This document shows, one piece after another, positions 11,972 through 23,826 of a stretch of 64,000 nt of DNA. The DNA comes from Klebsormidium nitens (Eukaryota > Streptophyta > Klebsormidiophyceae > Klebsormidiales > Klebsormidiaceae), in NCBI GenBank assembly GCA_000708835.1, contig DF237359.1:19202-83201 (forward strand). The letters are read 5' to 3'. The notes below the pieces were generated by a model, which was given only the letters and a program-made list of their open reading frames with translations, was not told the origin of the DNA and did not search any database. The stretch's first letter is position 1. Each line of letters starts with the position of its first letter. The position numbers and the translations under genes were made by a program.

Positions 11972-14900
11972 TCAGCAACTGGCGCCGTTGCAGTAAGTGG
12001 GGATTGGGCGCGGGAATGGCTTGGCCTGCTCGTATGCATACGCCATCTCGATAAGCTTCGCCTCGCTATAGCGCACCCCGTGGAAGACGAATCCGACCGG
12101 GCTGCCCAGGCTGGACTTGAGCCCGGGGACGGAAATGCTCGGGAACCTGGAAAAACGGCCGGGGGATAAATCATCGGTCAGTCTCCTATTACGAAGTGCT
12201 TGGATTGTATTTTCATCTTTTATTGTAAAACGTCTATGCGAATGGCAGTGGACAGCTTGGGGCGGTGACAGCTAGTGCTCGGCAAAAGAACAAAGTTGAT
12301 TGAGAGATGTGAACGGTTTGGAAAAGACTTGAGGAGACCGGCCAAACATGCCGCATCTGACGTGAACGACGATCCTCCGAACGGACAAGTAGCCGTTCAA
12401 AAAGAGCTTCAAGCCTCAGTACTAAATCCAAGATAGGAGTAGAGAGACCGTCTTTTTAGTAGTGCGCAGGAAGAAAGCACATGTCAACCTCAATATGAAT
12501 GTCGCAAGAGTCATATCAAAAAGCAGAGGGAAATACATCGGACAAAAAATACACATAATCCAAACGGATCCTGACATCAGAAGCAGTATGGTACAGTTCG
12601 AAGTGAGGGGGTGCTCACTGGGCGGTGGCAAAGGTACCGGTGAGCCCGCCGGTGGATGTGATCGCGTCGTAGCCGTTGCCGTCCAGGAACGAGGTGATGC
12701 CTGCCGCGACCGCCGATGCGTTCTGTATACGCGGGGAGAAGTTATGATAAGGACTGCTGGGACCCACTGGGCACCGCTAGTGTTCGACGCGTACTCTGAA
12801 ATTGGGCTTGATTTCGAATCAAAGCCGTGTTCTGAACGTGACGAAAGTCATTTGGGTGGTCTTCTGCGCGTATTTCAGGAACAACTATTGCTGTTTTTGG
12901 GCGAGTGTTCTTTGATTGACGAGGCTTTTACACAACGCCTGCGATAACCCCCAGTCTTTAGGAATGCGTCAAGGAAGAAAGATAGGTTTACCTGTCTGGC
13001 GCTGATGCAGGTAGGATAGCTAAACCCAGTTGTGCCTTACGGTTTTCCAAGTCTGCTGGTAGAAGTTTTCCGGACGAAACTTTGACAAAGCTCTCAAAGA
13101 TGCCTTGAAATGCAGAAGTGCGTCAAGCAAGAAAGATATGGATCATTAGTTACCTGTTTGGCGCTGATGTAGTTAGGATTGCTAAACCCGGTGGTGTTAT
13201 GCGAACTCTCCCAAGTCTGCTGGAAGAACTTGATTTCCCTCACGCACCTTTGTCAAAACTCAGAAAGACGCCATGATGAGAGTCAGAAGTGTCGAAAAGA
13301 AAGACGGGTTACCTGTTTGGCGCTGATGTAGTTAGGGTTGCTAAACCCGGTGGTGTTCTGCGAGCTTTCCCAGGTCTGCTGGAAGAAGTTGCCGTAGGCG
13401 GGCTCGCCGCGGCAGCACGTGCCGCCCTGGAACTCAAGCAGATAGTTGTCTGCAAAAACGACGGAGAATAAGATCTGGGTCTTTCTCTGTTTACTGGTCA
13501 ATCAGACGAGGGACCCTTCGCAAAGGAACGGACCGTAAGTGGAGGCGAATCATCGCGTGCAGAAGAATAACAAAGTCTTGGGGAAGAAGGAAACTGGTTT
13601 TCCGTGAGTGAGACCTTACAAGCAATCACGACTCCCAACGAAAGCGAAGCGGAACGGCAAAATTTGCCTCTGAGCGCCTTTGGACGCACACGCAAAACTT
13701 ACAAAAAGCAGAAAAGTATGCGATCGACCCGAGGACCTTCAAGAACAAAAAGACGCATATTGACCATCTGTGGACAGAATTAACGATAGGATCGGACGTA
13801 GGATGACAGAAAGAGTCGGAACAAATCGTCTGAAGTAAATCCGTTCAGAAACTAATGGAGGGAGTACGGATGGCAGATCATGGAGGGCAAAGGACGGAGG
13901 AAGAAATAGCGGACGGCATCTGGAGTGGAAGGCTGCGGACGTAAGCGGACAGAAAACGGACGGCAGAGTGGCTCGAAGCAGATTAAGCAGCAGTAACGTT
14001 ATCGAAAAATATTGCGGGTTAGACAGGGGACGGGCACGGCACATAGGCGGCTCGGAATCCGATCAGGACACAGTACGCCTTCGAGACGTGCGGACGGACT
14101 CGGCCTGCTGGCGGACGGAACGGAATGGAATCGGACGGAAGGCAGATCGACGGACAAACAATGGATGCGAAAAATACGCACTAAGAGAAGAGTGGACGTG
14201 TGGTCTTTGGATTCGAATGGACATGCAAGGTCAGATGACGAATTATAGTTGAAAAGCACAGAAAGGAAGGGAGTTTTCATAACGGTGTTTCCACAGAACG
14301 AGGGCGCTCACCCTTGTTGAATTGGATCATGTCCGCAAGGGTCTTCTGAACGGTGAAGCCGGGCTTCCAGCTCAGCTCTGCAACAAGAAAAAAGACCAGG
14401 TTAATACGGCGGTTATCGATTCAGGGAAAAGACGCGAGAGACAAGGAGTTAGCTAGACAAGGTCGAGACAGCATTGATAGAGGGTTAAGGAAAAGCAGGT
14501 TTTTTCCATAAAGGGCCCTGCAAAGGAGCCTAAGGAAAGTGGGAAAGGTCGGTATGCAAGAACTTCGTTAACCCAGAAACCAGATTTGATCCGCAAGTAG
14601 CTCTAAAACTTCGTTAGGACAGCCCACAGAGGACTTCTGAGCCGGTTTCAACCTTAATTCAGATCACTGGGGGAGGTGCTCAGGCCGACAAGTTCCGGAA
14701 ACCCCTTCTGTGAAAGATATTCGACATATTATTTTAGGAGATTGATTGAAGGGGTCTGAAAGGGCAAGAGGAGAGCCGTAAAACCCGAATCGCTTGACAA
14801 TCAAACCAAATCGTTTGACCGCCATCGCGAGAACCGTACAGTTCTGGATTATCTCTCGAAATTCTGGATTCGAACTTGGAGAAAAACGCCGATCTTCGAA

Positions 14901-17900
14901 CGATCAAACTGCTGTAGACGCGTACCTGAGAGGAACTGGTTGATGTTGACCTTGAAGTCTGTGGACAAGATGCCGCCCGTTCCGCCTGTTCCGAGATTGG
15001 CCGTTCCGGGGATGGTGAACGGAAACGGAAGCTCGTCCACGGTGGCGCCCTGGGCCCTGTGCAACAAGGATGGGGAAAGTGAGGAACCAGGGTGTGCAGT
15101 CTTTCCGAATTTACATGGAATCGGAAAGAAAAGGTCGACGGAAACCGGAACGGCCGGAAAGCAGTTCCAGGGGAAAACGGATAGCGCCCTCAGCGCTGCG
15201 CAGAGGAACGGAAAAGGAGCGGAATTGTAAGCAGGATGCAGTGTCACGTTCTGCCTCATTGACGAAAGCGAAAGCGACAGCGGAAGCGGAAGCGGAAGCG
15301 GAAGCGGAAGCGGAAGCAGGCACTGAAGGTGGGCCATTAAGGCGCTCCAGACTTGCCAGGGAGAGTTGTCTCGATTCCATGTTGAAACTAAGGGCCGTGT
15401 TGACCAAGGAGGGCGCCCGGGGGACGGGTAGGGTTGGTTTGAGGGTTAGGGTGGGTACGGGTGCGGAGCGTGTCATTTTTGGTTTCAGTTTTTCGTTTTG
15501 TTTTGGTCCCCGAGCACTGCCCTTAGTCACCATGCTCTTATTCGATATGAAGTCGAGAAGTACTTGGGAGGGTGAAACAAAAGGGCAACATGTGGTGATT
15601 GGATTGCTGAGCCGGACCAATAGCTTAGAAGCACCGTGACTAGGTTCCGCAAGCTTTAAGAAGATAGATGAGTCGACGGGGGTGATATCTCGATTGTTAA
15701 GCTGGCAATCCCTGAAAGGCTGGAACTGAAGATTCCTGGTCTGTTCTGACCTTTGGAGCCAGGTGAGACCGGCGGGAGGCTATCAAATGATACGATCGAT
15801 AACGAGAGTACACGGAAATGAAATGGGCCGTGAATAGCTTTACAGAGAAGAAATCGAAAATGAACGCTAAGGTCAGAGCACTCCGGGTCTACTTCTGGAA
15901 TGTACAAAGGTTGAACGGATGTGATAATCGGAATGGCATAGACTGGTGAAATAAACTGAAGATCGAGGAAAGTATGGCGGTGATTGCCATGCAGAATTGC
16001 ACGACAAGGAAGAAATCGATTCACTAAAAAGCTTCGAAAGTAAAAGAGAAGAACCCTGGACCACAATGGCAGGTGAGGGTAACTGGGGGACGAAAAAAGA
16101 GAAAAGAGAAAAGGAAAAGAGAGAAGACGAAAGAAAAAAGAAAGAAGAAAAAAGAAAGAAGAAAAAGAAAAAATAATAAAGAATAAAGACGCTCACCTGA
16201 GGATATCAGGAATGGCGTTGTAACCTTCGAGCGTGGCCGAGTTGGTCGTGTTGGGGTTAAGGGGCAGGAACGCAATCTTCTTGCCTGCGACCATCAGACA
16301 AACAGAAAAGGAGGACGTCACTTTATAGAGCTTTTTGCACTCGGGACTCCAAATGGTGAGCCCGTGCTTCTTGATCTTGGACCCTTGGATCGGCGTTGAA
16401 ACGACATCTAAGGACTCGACTTTCCGAACATTTGATGAACTGACGAAGCAACTTCGCGGATCAAATCGTTGTATTTCGAAGGGTACCAAATGAGAACGGG
16501 TTGAGTTGGTGATGTCACGGTCTGACCATGCTTTGAACTCTGTTATTGTGGAACTAGATGGGCGGCACGCGCTTGGGAAAGATTGTGGTGAGATTGAGGC
16601 GTGTCAAATAGATCGACTGGAAATGTAGGCTGAGTACTCTAAGTAATCAAGCAGAAGTTCTGGCGTGCTTTTCTGTATCCTTCGGGTAAAACCGCTCAGG
16701 GTTCTCAACCGGCCAGTTTTCTTGCCGGTATCGACTCCGCCTAAGCTCCATCCCGATCGATGTAGTGAACAGTAACAGCCGGTGAACAGTAACGGAGACG
16801 GGTCCGGTTGGTTAGGGGTTAGGGTGGGCAAGGGTGGGAAGCGAGTGGTCTTCTGGGTTAGGGTTTGTGGTAACCCCGAAATGCTTACTGTTTACTGGGC
16901 TTACAGTCCAATAGATCGAGAAATAGCTAAGCTCCACCAACCAGCGCCGTCACTTAGCGCGAGAATCGACTAACTTCAACAGAATCCGTCCTTATAAAAA
17001 CACACTCTTTTCGAAGACTCTTCGTCTTTCCCCATTAAGCACCATCCGTCTAGCTTTTCCAAATCTGGGCTTCTCAAATGAAGATGCAGAGCGAGCGCAT
17101 TCACACCTTGCAGGCCCGTCGTCTTGAGGAACTGCGCGAAGCCGCCCGCGGGCACGACCTGTCCGGCGGTGTACGAATCCTTCGGGTCGACGCCTGTGGT
17201 AGCGTCCAAAAGGTACACAGCGTCCGCGACGGTCCGGCACATGGGCCTGCACATCGGACCGTTGATTCGAGTATCTGACGGCTGAGATCCGTCACTTCTC
17301 AAACCGAAGCGCTGAAAGTGGTACGTGATAGAACGCCGCAGAACGCCACGAGAACGACTTACGCAGTGAAAGGTGCTAAGATTTAAACTGCTTTGCGAGT
17401 CTTTGGGACGTGCCCTGGTTTTCAAAGTTGAACCGCTAGAATTGGCAGCAGAAACCCATGCTCAGTCTGCGTTCCTAAGTCACAAGCGGATTTCGACGGC
17501 TGAGATGTCTAGAGGCAGTGTTTTTACAGACGACTGTGAAATTGCGAACGGTTGGACCGTCCGAGCAGAGCACCGAACGCCTGAGGTAAGTCATCGCTAT
17601 CAAGACGTGACGTCACGTTTTGATAGGGCTGCTGAGGGGATTTGTAGTGTCTTCAAAGCGCTGAACCGCGCTTGTGAAGCTAGTGTCCCAACCGTCACAG
17701 TTCCGTTACCGTTAAACAACTCACCCGGCGGTGTCCTGGGACTCCGAGAGCGGAATGACGCCGGCGCGGCTGACGAGGCCCACGGTGGGCTTGATTCCGA
17801 CGATTCCGTTCGCTCCGCTGGGGCCCAGGATCGATCCGCTCGTCTCAGATCCGATGGTCACCATCGCCTGCAGCAGCCGTACGACGAATCAGACTAGACG

Positions 17901-20900
17901 ACCAAGACGAAAAACGGATTGAAGAAGATTTGAAGGTAAACGGGTAAAGAAGAAGCGGTCAGGCCAACGAACAATCCGATCGAGAAGAATTGAACTTGAG
18001 GGAAGCTTGAACGGAAGGAAAGCGTCAACGAGTCCGTATCTGGATATCAAAGAATGGAAGGCTTCAGATCTGTCAATCTGCGCGCTTTTCGCCCCGCTTT
18101 GCTCGAACATCTTCCGGCACTGTGAGCTACTGACACGGGAATGCAGGAATCGAGGACCAGAACCGGAACCGGAAACGGAACCGGAGTTGGAAGAGGTCGC
18201 GGGATATTTTCCGCGTCAACTTGTCCTGCAGTTTCAGAGTAGAGCTCTGACTCCCTTCCTCCATTTTGCCTGAATCAGTCTGCAAGTCGTCAGTGTGCCT
18301 AGATCAGCCAGATACCAAAACCGGAAGTCTAGAGTTTCGACTTACCAGGTTGGCCGCGGCTGCGACGCCGGAACCGGAAGAGCTCCCGGAGACGATCGTC
18401 GGGTTCGTGTAGTTGACAAACGTGGTGTTGTCGGGGAAAACGGAGGGAATCTCGGGGTAAGGGTTGCGGACGATCAGCTGGCCGCTGATGGAGTAACGGA
18501 CGTACGGATTCTGCACACACAACGGAGGCGGGTTAAGGCTGGGTTTAACGAACGGGAAAGTAGGGTTTGAGTTGTGGACTGTTTCAATATGAGGATTGCG
18601 GACGATCAGGTAGCTAGGCCCTATGATAGGTTGCTGCATCAGACGTACGGGTTCAGTACATGGAAAGGAGAGCAGATTAAGGCTCGTTTCGGAGAAGTTA
18701 ACAGGTGGGTTGTACGTGGACAATTACTAGCTGTCCAATGAGCGCGCATGGAAGGAACGCACAGAATCTTGGATGACCGTGAAGGGGGGGTAGTTCCTAT
18801 CTTTCTGGGCCTCTGAAAGCGACTTCGACTCAGCTGGCAAAGACGTCACCAGCCGATGATGACGTCGGCGTGACGTCACTTACGTAAACTTGCCCCCCGC
18901 GGCCGGACCAGCCGGAGACGGAGCTGCCGCGGTAGTTGGCCCACTCGGAGAGGCCGAGCTTGCACAGGATAATTCCGCCCGCGTTCTTGATTCCGGTCGT
19001 GAGGTAGGCCTCCTCGTGGACGGAACCGAACAGGTTCCATGATCCTGAGCGGAATGGACGGACTGATCAGGAACGAATTCGAGATTGTTTTGGCCATAAC
19101 TCACCGCCCTACAATTGTTCTCTGCCTACTCAACCCTAGAGACCTGAAACGGATCATTCCCAAAATGTTACAGCAACGGAACGGATGAGCGGATTCCGCT
19201 AACCGTCAACTCTAAACCTTCCGAGCAGACGTGTCTTGTTTAGGGCGACCGGAACACCGCATACTTACAGAGAAGCAATGATAAACGGCTTCCTCACCAG
19301 CGGTGCACTCCATTCCGTCCGCGCACACGTTGTCCTTGAGGGCGACCGGAATTCCGTGCAGCTTGTTGAGGTTGCAGTTGGGCGCGCACGCCGCGCGCTC
19401 GATGTCCTTCGCGTCGGCGTCGGCCAGAGCCGTCGGGTTGAGCTCCAAAACGGCGTTGGTGGCATAAGCGGTCTGCACAAACAAGGTAATCGAAGTTGAC
19501 ACCAGAAAAATGTTGGCTAGTTGAAAAGCGGTCAATTTTTGTGCCGTGTGATCAGATCGAAGTATTCCGTGCACACAAGACAGCGGAGAAGTGGAGAGAA
19601 TGGTCCCGAACAGCATTTTTTGATATGGAATATAAGTCTCGCATTTTCTGATATGTATTTGAAAGCACTAGTTCGATAGCGGACAACTGAAAAGCAGATG
19701 TCCAAGCTGGTCGAAAGGGCAAAACCCGCGCTTGATACTCTTCCGAGTTAGCCGGTTAAGTTTGTCGGGTTAAAATCGCAAGCAAAGCTCGTGGGTTGCG
19801 TGTGCTGGACTAAGAACCAAGAAGAGACCTCCCAAAGCAATTTCAAAATCAGAAGATATACGAAGGACGCGAAGTTTCGTTTGCGGATCACGCAGAGCCG
19901 TCTTAAGCAACCACAATCTTGGAATAGTGGCGTCAGTGGTATAATATACGAACTCTCGAATTACCAAGGAGAAACGGAGCCATGAAAAGCATTACTCACG
20001 AGCCCCTTGAACGTGCCGATGTTGTCATAGTCAGCGATCCGCTGCAGGTAGCACGACACCAGCAGGCGTGACGTCAGCTCGCCGGTCTTGAACAGTGCCT
20101 GCGCGTCATCGATCGTCAGCTCGATGATCTTGGAGCAGTCGAAGCTGGTCGGGCCGGAAGGGTACGTTCCGGCGGAAAGGCTGTAGCACGTGAATGTGGA
20201 AGAGGAGAAGCATCCGGTTCCGGTGGGGCAGCAGTATTGGGCGGAACCGTCTGCGGTGGTGCAGGTCGACGGGTAGGCAGAGGAGGTGCAGGAGCCGCCG
20301 GACAGCGGAATGCCGATGGCGTCTGCGGAATGGAACGGAAAGGGTGAGCGCAGTCCCGGTGTCAGAGCTGGATTTGCAAGGGACGGACACATAGTCCACA
20401 TATAGGCCGGAATGGAGATTTGAGTCAGCCGCGCACAGGCAGGAGAATGTTCCAGGTCTGATGAGGCGCCAGAGAGCCCAGTTAATTCCGATTCAAAAAC
20501 GGAACGGACTAGAACTTTCTTAGCGCCGGAGGTTTTGAGACGAGAAGAGGTGAGGTTCCATTCTGAGTATCGCAAGCGGACAGCACGGAACCGGACAGGA
20601 TAGCAGTTTCACTGGCCATTGAACATTACAAGGAGCGGCAGAGAAAGAAGGATGCGCTTGGCGCTACACGCAAAAGAGGAACTCCAAGACGTCAGCAAAA
20701 GAATCAATCAGGAGCGGACCGGTGCCTTCCGAGGAAGAGCGGAAGGGGCGGACGGAATAGGGAGACGAGACAACGAGATGTCTAAAATGCAAGACCAAAA
20801 GCTGTTGAATTAGTAGAGAAGATCCAAACATAAGAGCAGACAGTCACGCAAAAGGAAGACACAATTTCACCAGATTCGACTGCGCCGCGCCGCGGCTAAG

Positions 20901-23826
20901 GGGCCAGGTGCTCATAGGCTTCCAGCTGGGGGATCCCCCACAAGGCTGGCCGGGCATTCAGTGGTCGCGACAGAAGTCGACCCGGCGATATACGCACCAA
21001 AAATAGCACCAGAATCCGTCAAACCCAGCCAAGGTTCTGATAAAAACAGAAGAACGGGGTTAAGTTTTAACGGGGCTTACTGGAATCAGTTCCTGCGGGG
21101 GCGGGTCCTGGGGCAACGGGGCTTTCCGTGGGGGGGCTTCCGGCCGGGCCGGGGCTTCCGGTGGTCGGGGCGGGAGTTGACCCGGCTGTAAACCCGTTGC
21201 TAACCGCAGTTGACGGGTCGGAGGGGTAGCTCGCAGACGCGGGGTAGCACGTGAAGGTGTCGCTGGAGAAGCAATTGAAGCCTGGGGGAGAAAATGAGAA
21301 TATAGAGTGCGGTTTCAAGAAAGCGATCCATATGTAGGGGTATCAGCTTTGAGGGTTAGCTCGTGATTGACGCGGGTAGCACGTAAAAGTGTCGATCGCT
21401 GGAGTAGCGTTTGAAGCCTGGCAGGGGGGGCCGGAGGAAAATGAGGGATAGGTTTCAAAGCTGTGAAGGAAGGGTTTACAGTAGAATAAGTTGAAGGGAA
21501 GCGCGCCGGTGTGCGAGGTAGCAGGTGTGAAGTTAGACGCTGGCATTTGAAAGCGGTTGAAGCGGAAGGCAAATCGAAGAAAGGGGTGATAGATGCCTGG
21601 CTTGAAATTGGGGCTATAGATACAGAAAAGAATCTTTGAAAGGAAGGAAGCCGTGCCGTGATGTAAAGTCTCACCAAATTAGAAAGCATTACAATGTCAT
21701 TCAGAGTTGAAGAGCTTAGGTCTTTCAACCATGGCCGGAACTGGAGAGATGATGAGAGGTTGGAGAGTAGATTCTGGAAATCCTGTAAAGGTGGGGGGCA
21801 TTGCGTTGTATTATCAGCCAGGCGGAGCCGGGTGGAAATGCTGGGGAGTAGATCTAGAGCGTTGCAAAGTGGGGGGTAAACGGGACAATCCGAAGCGGGC
21901 GCTCTGCTTGCAGCTAGTGGGAAGTGAAGGTGTCCAGTGATTTTGCAGCTTCTATTCACGTTTCTCATCTGCCGGACATAGCATAGGAGGTTTCGGTCCT
22001 TAACCAGGGATGGTTCTGGGCTGGTTAAGAAGAGGTTAATTGTCCAGTGACCAGACCAACCTTGAATTAAGGTTGAAGACTGGTTATCTGTCCAGTAAGC
22101 TGAGACTCAAGTCTGGTAAACAGCCTGGTTAGCAGCCAAACCTTTCTGTGTAGGCTCAGAGGACCACGATCTGGCGAGACAGCGCTTCCTTGAGTTACAG
22201 CAGACTTTGCAGTTTAGAATCTAGACAAGCCTTTCTGTCAAGTAGAAGCAGTACTCTCTGACAGCCACTAGAGATTTGCAGCATATTCGATTGTATTCAA
22301 TGTAGATCAAGGCTGATGTGGAGCATCTAATGTGGCCTTCTTTCTCTCACTGGGGCTCCGAACCCAGGTACGTATACAGAAACTGCCAAGGCAGGATCAG
22401 ATCCGATCAGGGTCATGCCTTTACCCAGATAATGAGCAGCATTAATAGCCGTCTCAAGCACGTACAGTCTGCCAACGTTTGCAGTGCTGGCTTTGGAACG
22501 ATCCATACATAACCCGCATTTGTGAGTACTCAGGAAACGATCCTCAGAGTTAGCCTTAACCCACCTGATGGGCAGCAGTAACCGGTACTCCCTGAGGCGG
22601 TGTAGCACGTGCTCGGGCAGGACTGGAGCAGGACGCGGCCCGCTGACACCGATGACGTCAGCGCCAGCAGCAGGAGCAGGGGGACAGCTGCAGAAAGATA
22701 AGCGACGGGTTTGAGCATACACTGTAGCAGAAGACTTTCGTGAAGCGCTTTTAAGAACAACAGGAGAGCAGAATGAGAAGGGCAGCATTGCTAGGGGGGC
22801 ATCCAGGACTCGGCTTCAGTAGCAAACCATTATGAAGGGAAAGCTTGCATTGTCCTTCCACATGGAAGGCACTCTACAATGGGATTTCGTGCCACCCTTG
22901 GGGCTGGGGAAATAGGAAAATGGATGGACTTTGAAATTGGAACTAAAGCCCTTGCGGTGGTCTATACTCGTCCCTTACACATGCAACATTTTTAGATCAC
23001 CTCAAAGGCCGCTGTCTTTGCAGATCCTACGTTTCGGATTGCAAAGGGCTGCTTGTTGCAGCTAAGATCCAGAAGCCCACAGTTTCAAGTATTATGCTAT
23101 GTAAGGGTAGTCCCAGAGATGATTTGGTCCAATGTAGAAGAATAAGCAAAAGTTCAAGGAAATGCTTGATGCCGGATTATTGTGCCCAAGGTGGCTTGCG
23201 CGCGCAGATCTCACCCAGTGGAAACCGCAGTGAAGAAGAATGGGATCCCTCTCAAATTATGCAGGGCGTATAAAATCAAGCCCAGGTCTCATTGTTGCTC
23301 AGGAAGCGATTGAGTTGACAAGAGTGTCGGAGCAGAAATTGACTCCAAAAACTTAAGCAGCTTTTCTCATTGTGGGCGTTGTGGGATGCTCAGGCCGGTC
23401 AGCAGATCCGAACAGCCTAGCATGAGAGAATCAAAGAAACGAAATCAAGCACATGAGCGACCCAGCTGGTGAGTGGCACTCCTAGCCTATTCCTGGAAGA
23501 AGAGAGCTGGCAAAGCTCTTGTTCAGTACTTCAGGAATGGTGAACCTTGTTGCTTGTAGATCTCTTTGCTCAAATGAGTTGAAGCTGGTTCCCAGATTAG
23601 AGGCAAAACTGAAAAGGCTGTTCACTTCCACTTACTGATGAGCTGAACGAGGTGAAGCAACACGTGGCAGCACTTCATTGAACTACAAACCTGGCGGAGC
23701 TCGAGCCCACACCTATTCCGTAAGTCTGATCTGATGCCAATCAGATCACAAAACCCATGATCAAATCAAAGGACCGACCAAAGCAGCTCAAGAGAGCACA
23801 GACATCTCACCTTTGATGACCGCCAT
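11972..23826 (-). CDS. Secreted amidase-signature enzyme with two N-terminal Cys-rich modules (copy A, intact)
   Basis: Fifteen exons join in phase to 732 residues: 23826-23811, 22687-22565, 21281-21081, 20322-20000, 19472-19298, 19044-18884, 18510-18346, 17867-17725, 17297-17107, 16284-16197, 15056-14926, 14377-14312, 13449-13313, 12722-12619 and 12146-11972. Exon 1 (MAVIK) and exon 2 make a signal peptide ([15 protein letters not shown]). Two related Cys modules follow: exons 2-3, with [19 protein letters not shown], and exon 4, with [20 protein letters not shown] Pro/Gly/Ser linker separates them. The amidase domain has the Lys of IPVALKDN (about residue 267), the cis-Ser in GSSSGS (about 377) and the nucleophile in SETSGS (about 400). 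SEWANYR and SGWSGRGGQ match plant At4g34880-like amidases. The reaction expected is hydrolysis of a C-N amide bond; the substrate is unknown. All catalytic residues are present and no frame break was seen. Several introns carry exon-edge duplicates. Confidence 0.88.
12962..13310 (-). repeat. Two decayed copies of the exon 13 3' end plus donor, amidase copy A
   Basis: On the plus strand the donor and 3' half of exon 13 (13313-13392) recur at about 13152-13235 and again at about 12990-13068, roughly 160 bases apart. Each copy keeps ACCTG(T/C)(T/C)TGGCGCTGATG and GCTAAACCC(G/A)G. Each also keeps the intron lead-in with (A)GAAAGA(T/C). The nearer copy is closer to the exon in sequence. They lie downstream of exon 13 in the direction of transcription. 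Confidence 0.85.
15279..15317. repeat. (GCGGAA)n hexanucleotide repeat in intron 10, amidase copy A
   Basis: About six near-perfect GCGGAA units lie on the plus strand. Exon 11 itself contains TTCCGTTTCC near its 5' end. The bases beside this array (GGTGGGCCATTAAGGCG) loosely follow the start of exon 11, so the array may be an expansion inside a decayed copy of that exon edge. The corresponding intron of copy B has TTTCCG repeats in the same context. Confidence 0.7.
16092..16189 (-). repeat. Long polypyrimidine tract just after the exon 10 donor, amidase copy A
   Basis: About 98 bases are almost pure A/G on the plus strand, which is C/T in the transcript. The tract starts within about 8 bases of the 5' splice site at 16196. 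Pyrimidine tracts normally precede acceptors, so this position is unusual. The matching place in copy B lacks such a tract. Confidence 0.8.
18585..18715 (-). repeat. Decayed copy of the exon 7 acceptor and 5' part, amidase copy A
   Basis: On the plus strand ATTGCGGACGATCAG at about 18595 and GACGTACGGGTTC at about 18640 follow the exon 7 start (GTTGCGGACGATCAG, near 18467; GACGTACGGATTC, near 18500). The intron beyond also matches (TTAAGGCT at about 18530 and about 18675). The unit is about 135 bases and lies upstream of exon 7 in transcription. Confidence 0.75.
21285..21590 (-). repeat. Decayed tandem copies of the exon 3 acceptor and 5' part, amidase copy A
   Basis: The plus-strand block GGGTAGCACGTGAAGGTGTC...TTGAAGCCTG at the exon 3 start (to 21284) recurs at about 21375-21420 with GGGTAGCACGTAAAAGTGTC and TTGAAGCCTG. 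A more degraded copy is at about 21515-21570. Spacing is about 136 and 146 bases. The intronic flank (GAAAATGAG..GGTTTCAA) is copied with the first unit. Copy B does not show these repeats. Confidence 0.75.

Noticed and set aside
14849-15337. 162-codon minus-strand frame with a Pro-Leu repeat
   Set aside because: The Pro-Leu run is the translation of the GCGGAA hexamer array. Only the part inside 14926-15056 is a real exon of the amidase, as copy B shows.
16800-16865. Interstitial telomere repeats (GGGTTAGGGT)
   Set aside because: Only two or three non-contiguous units occur, within GC-rich intron; too short to claim a telomeric remnant.
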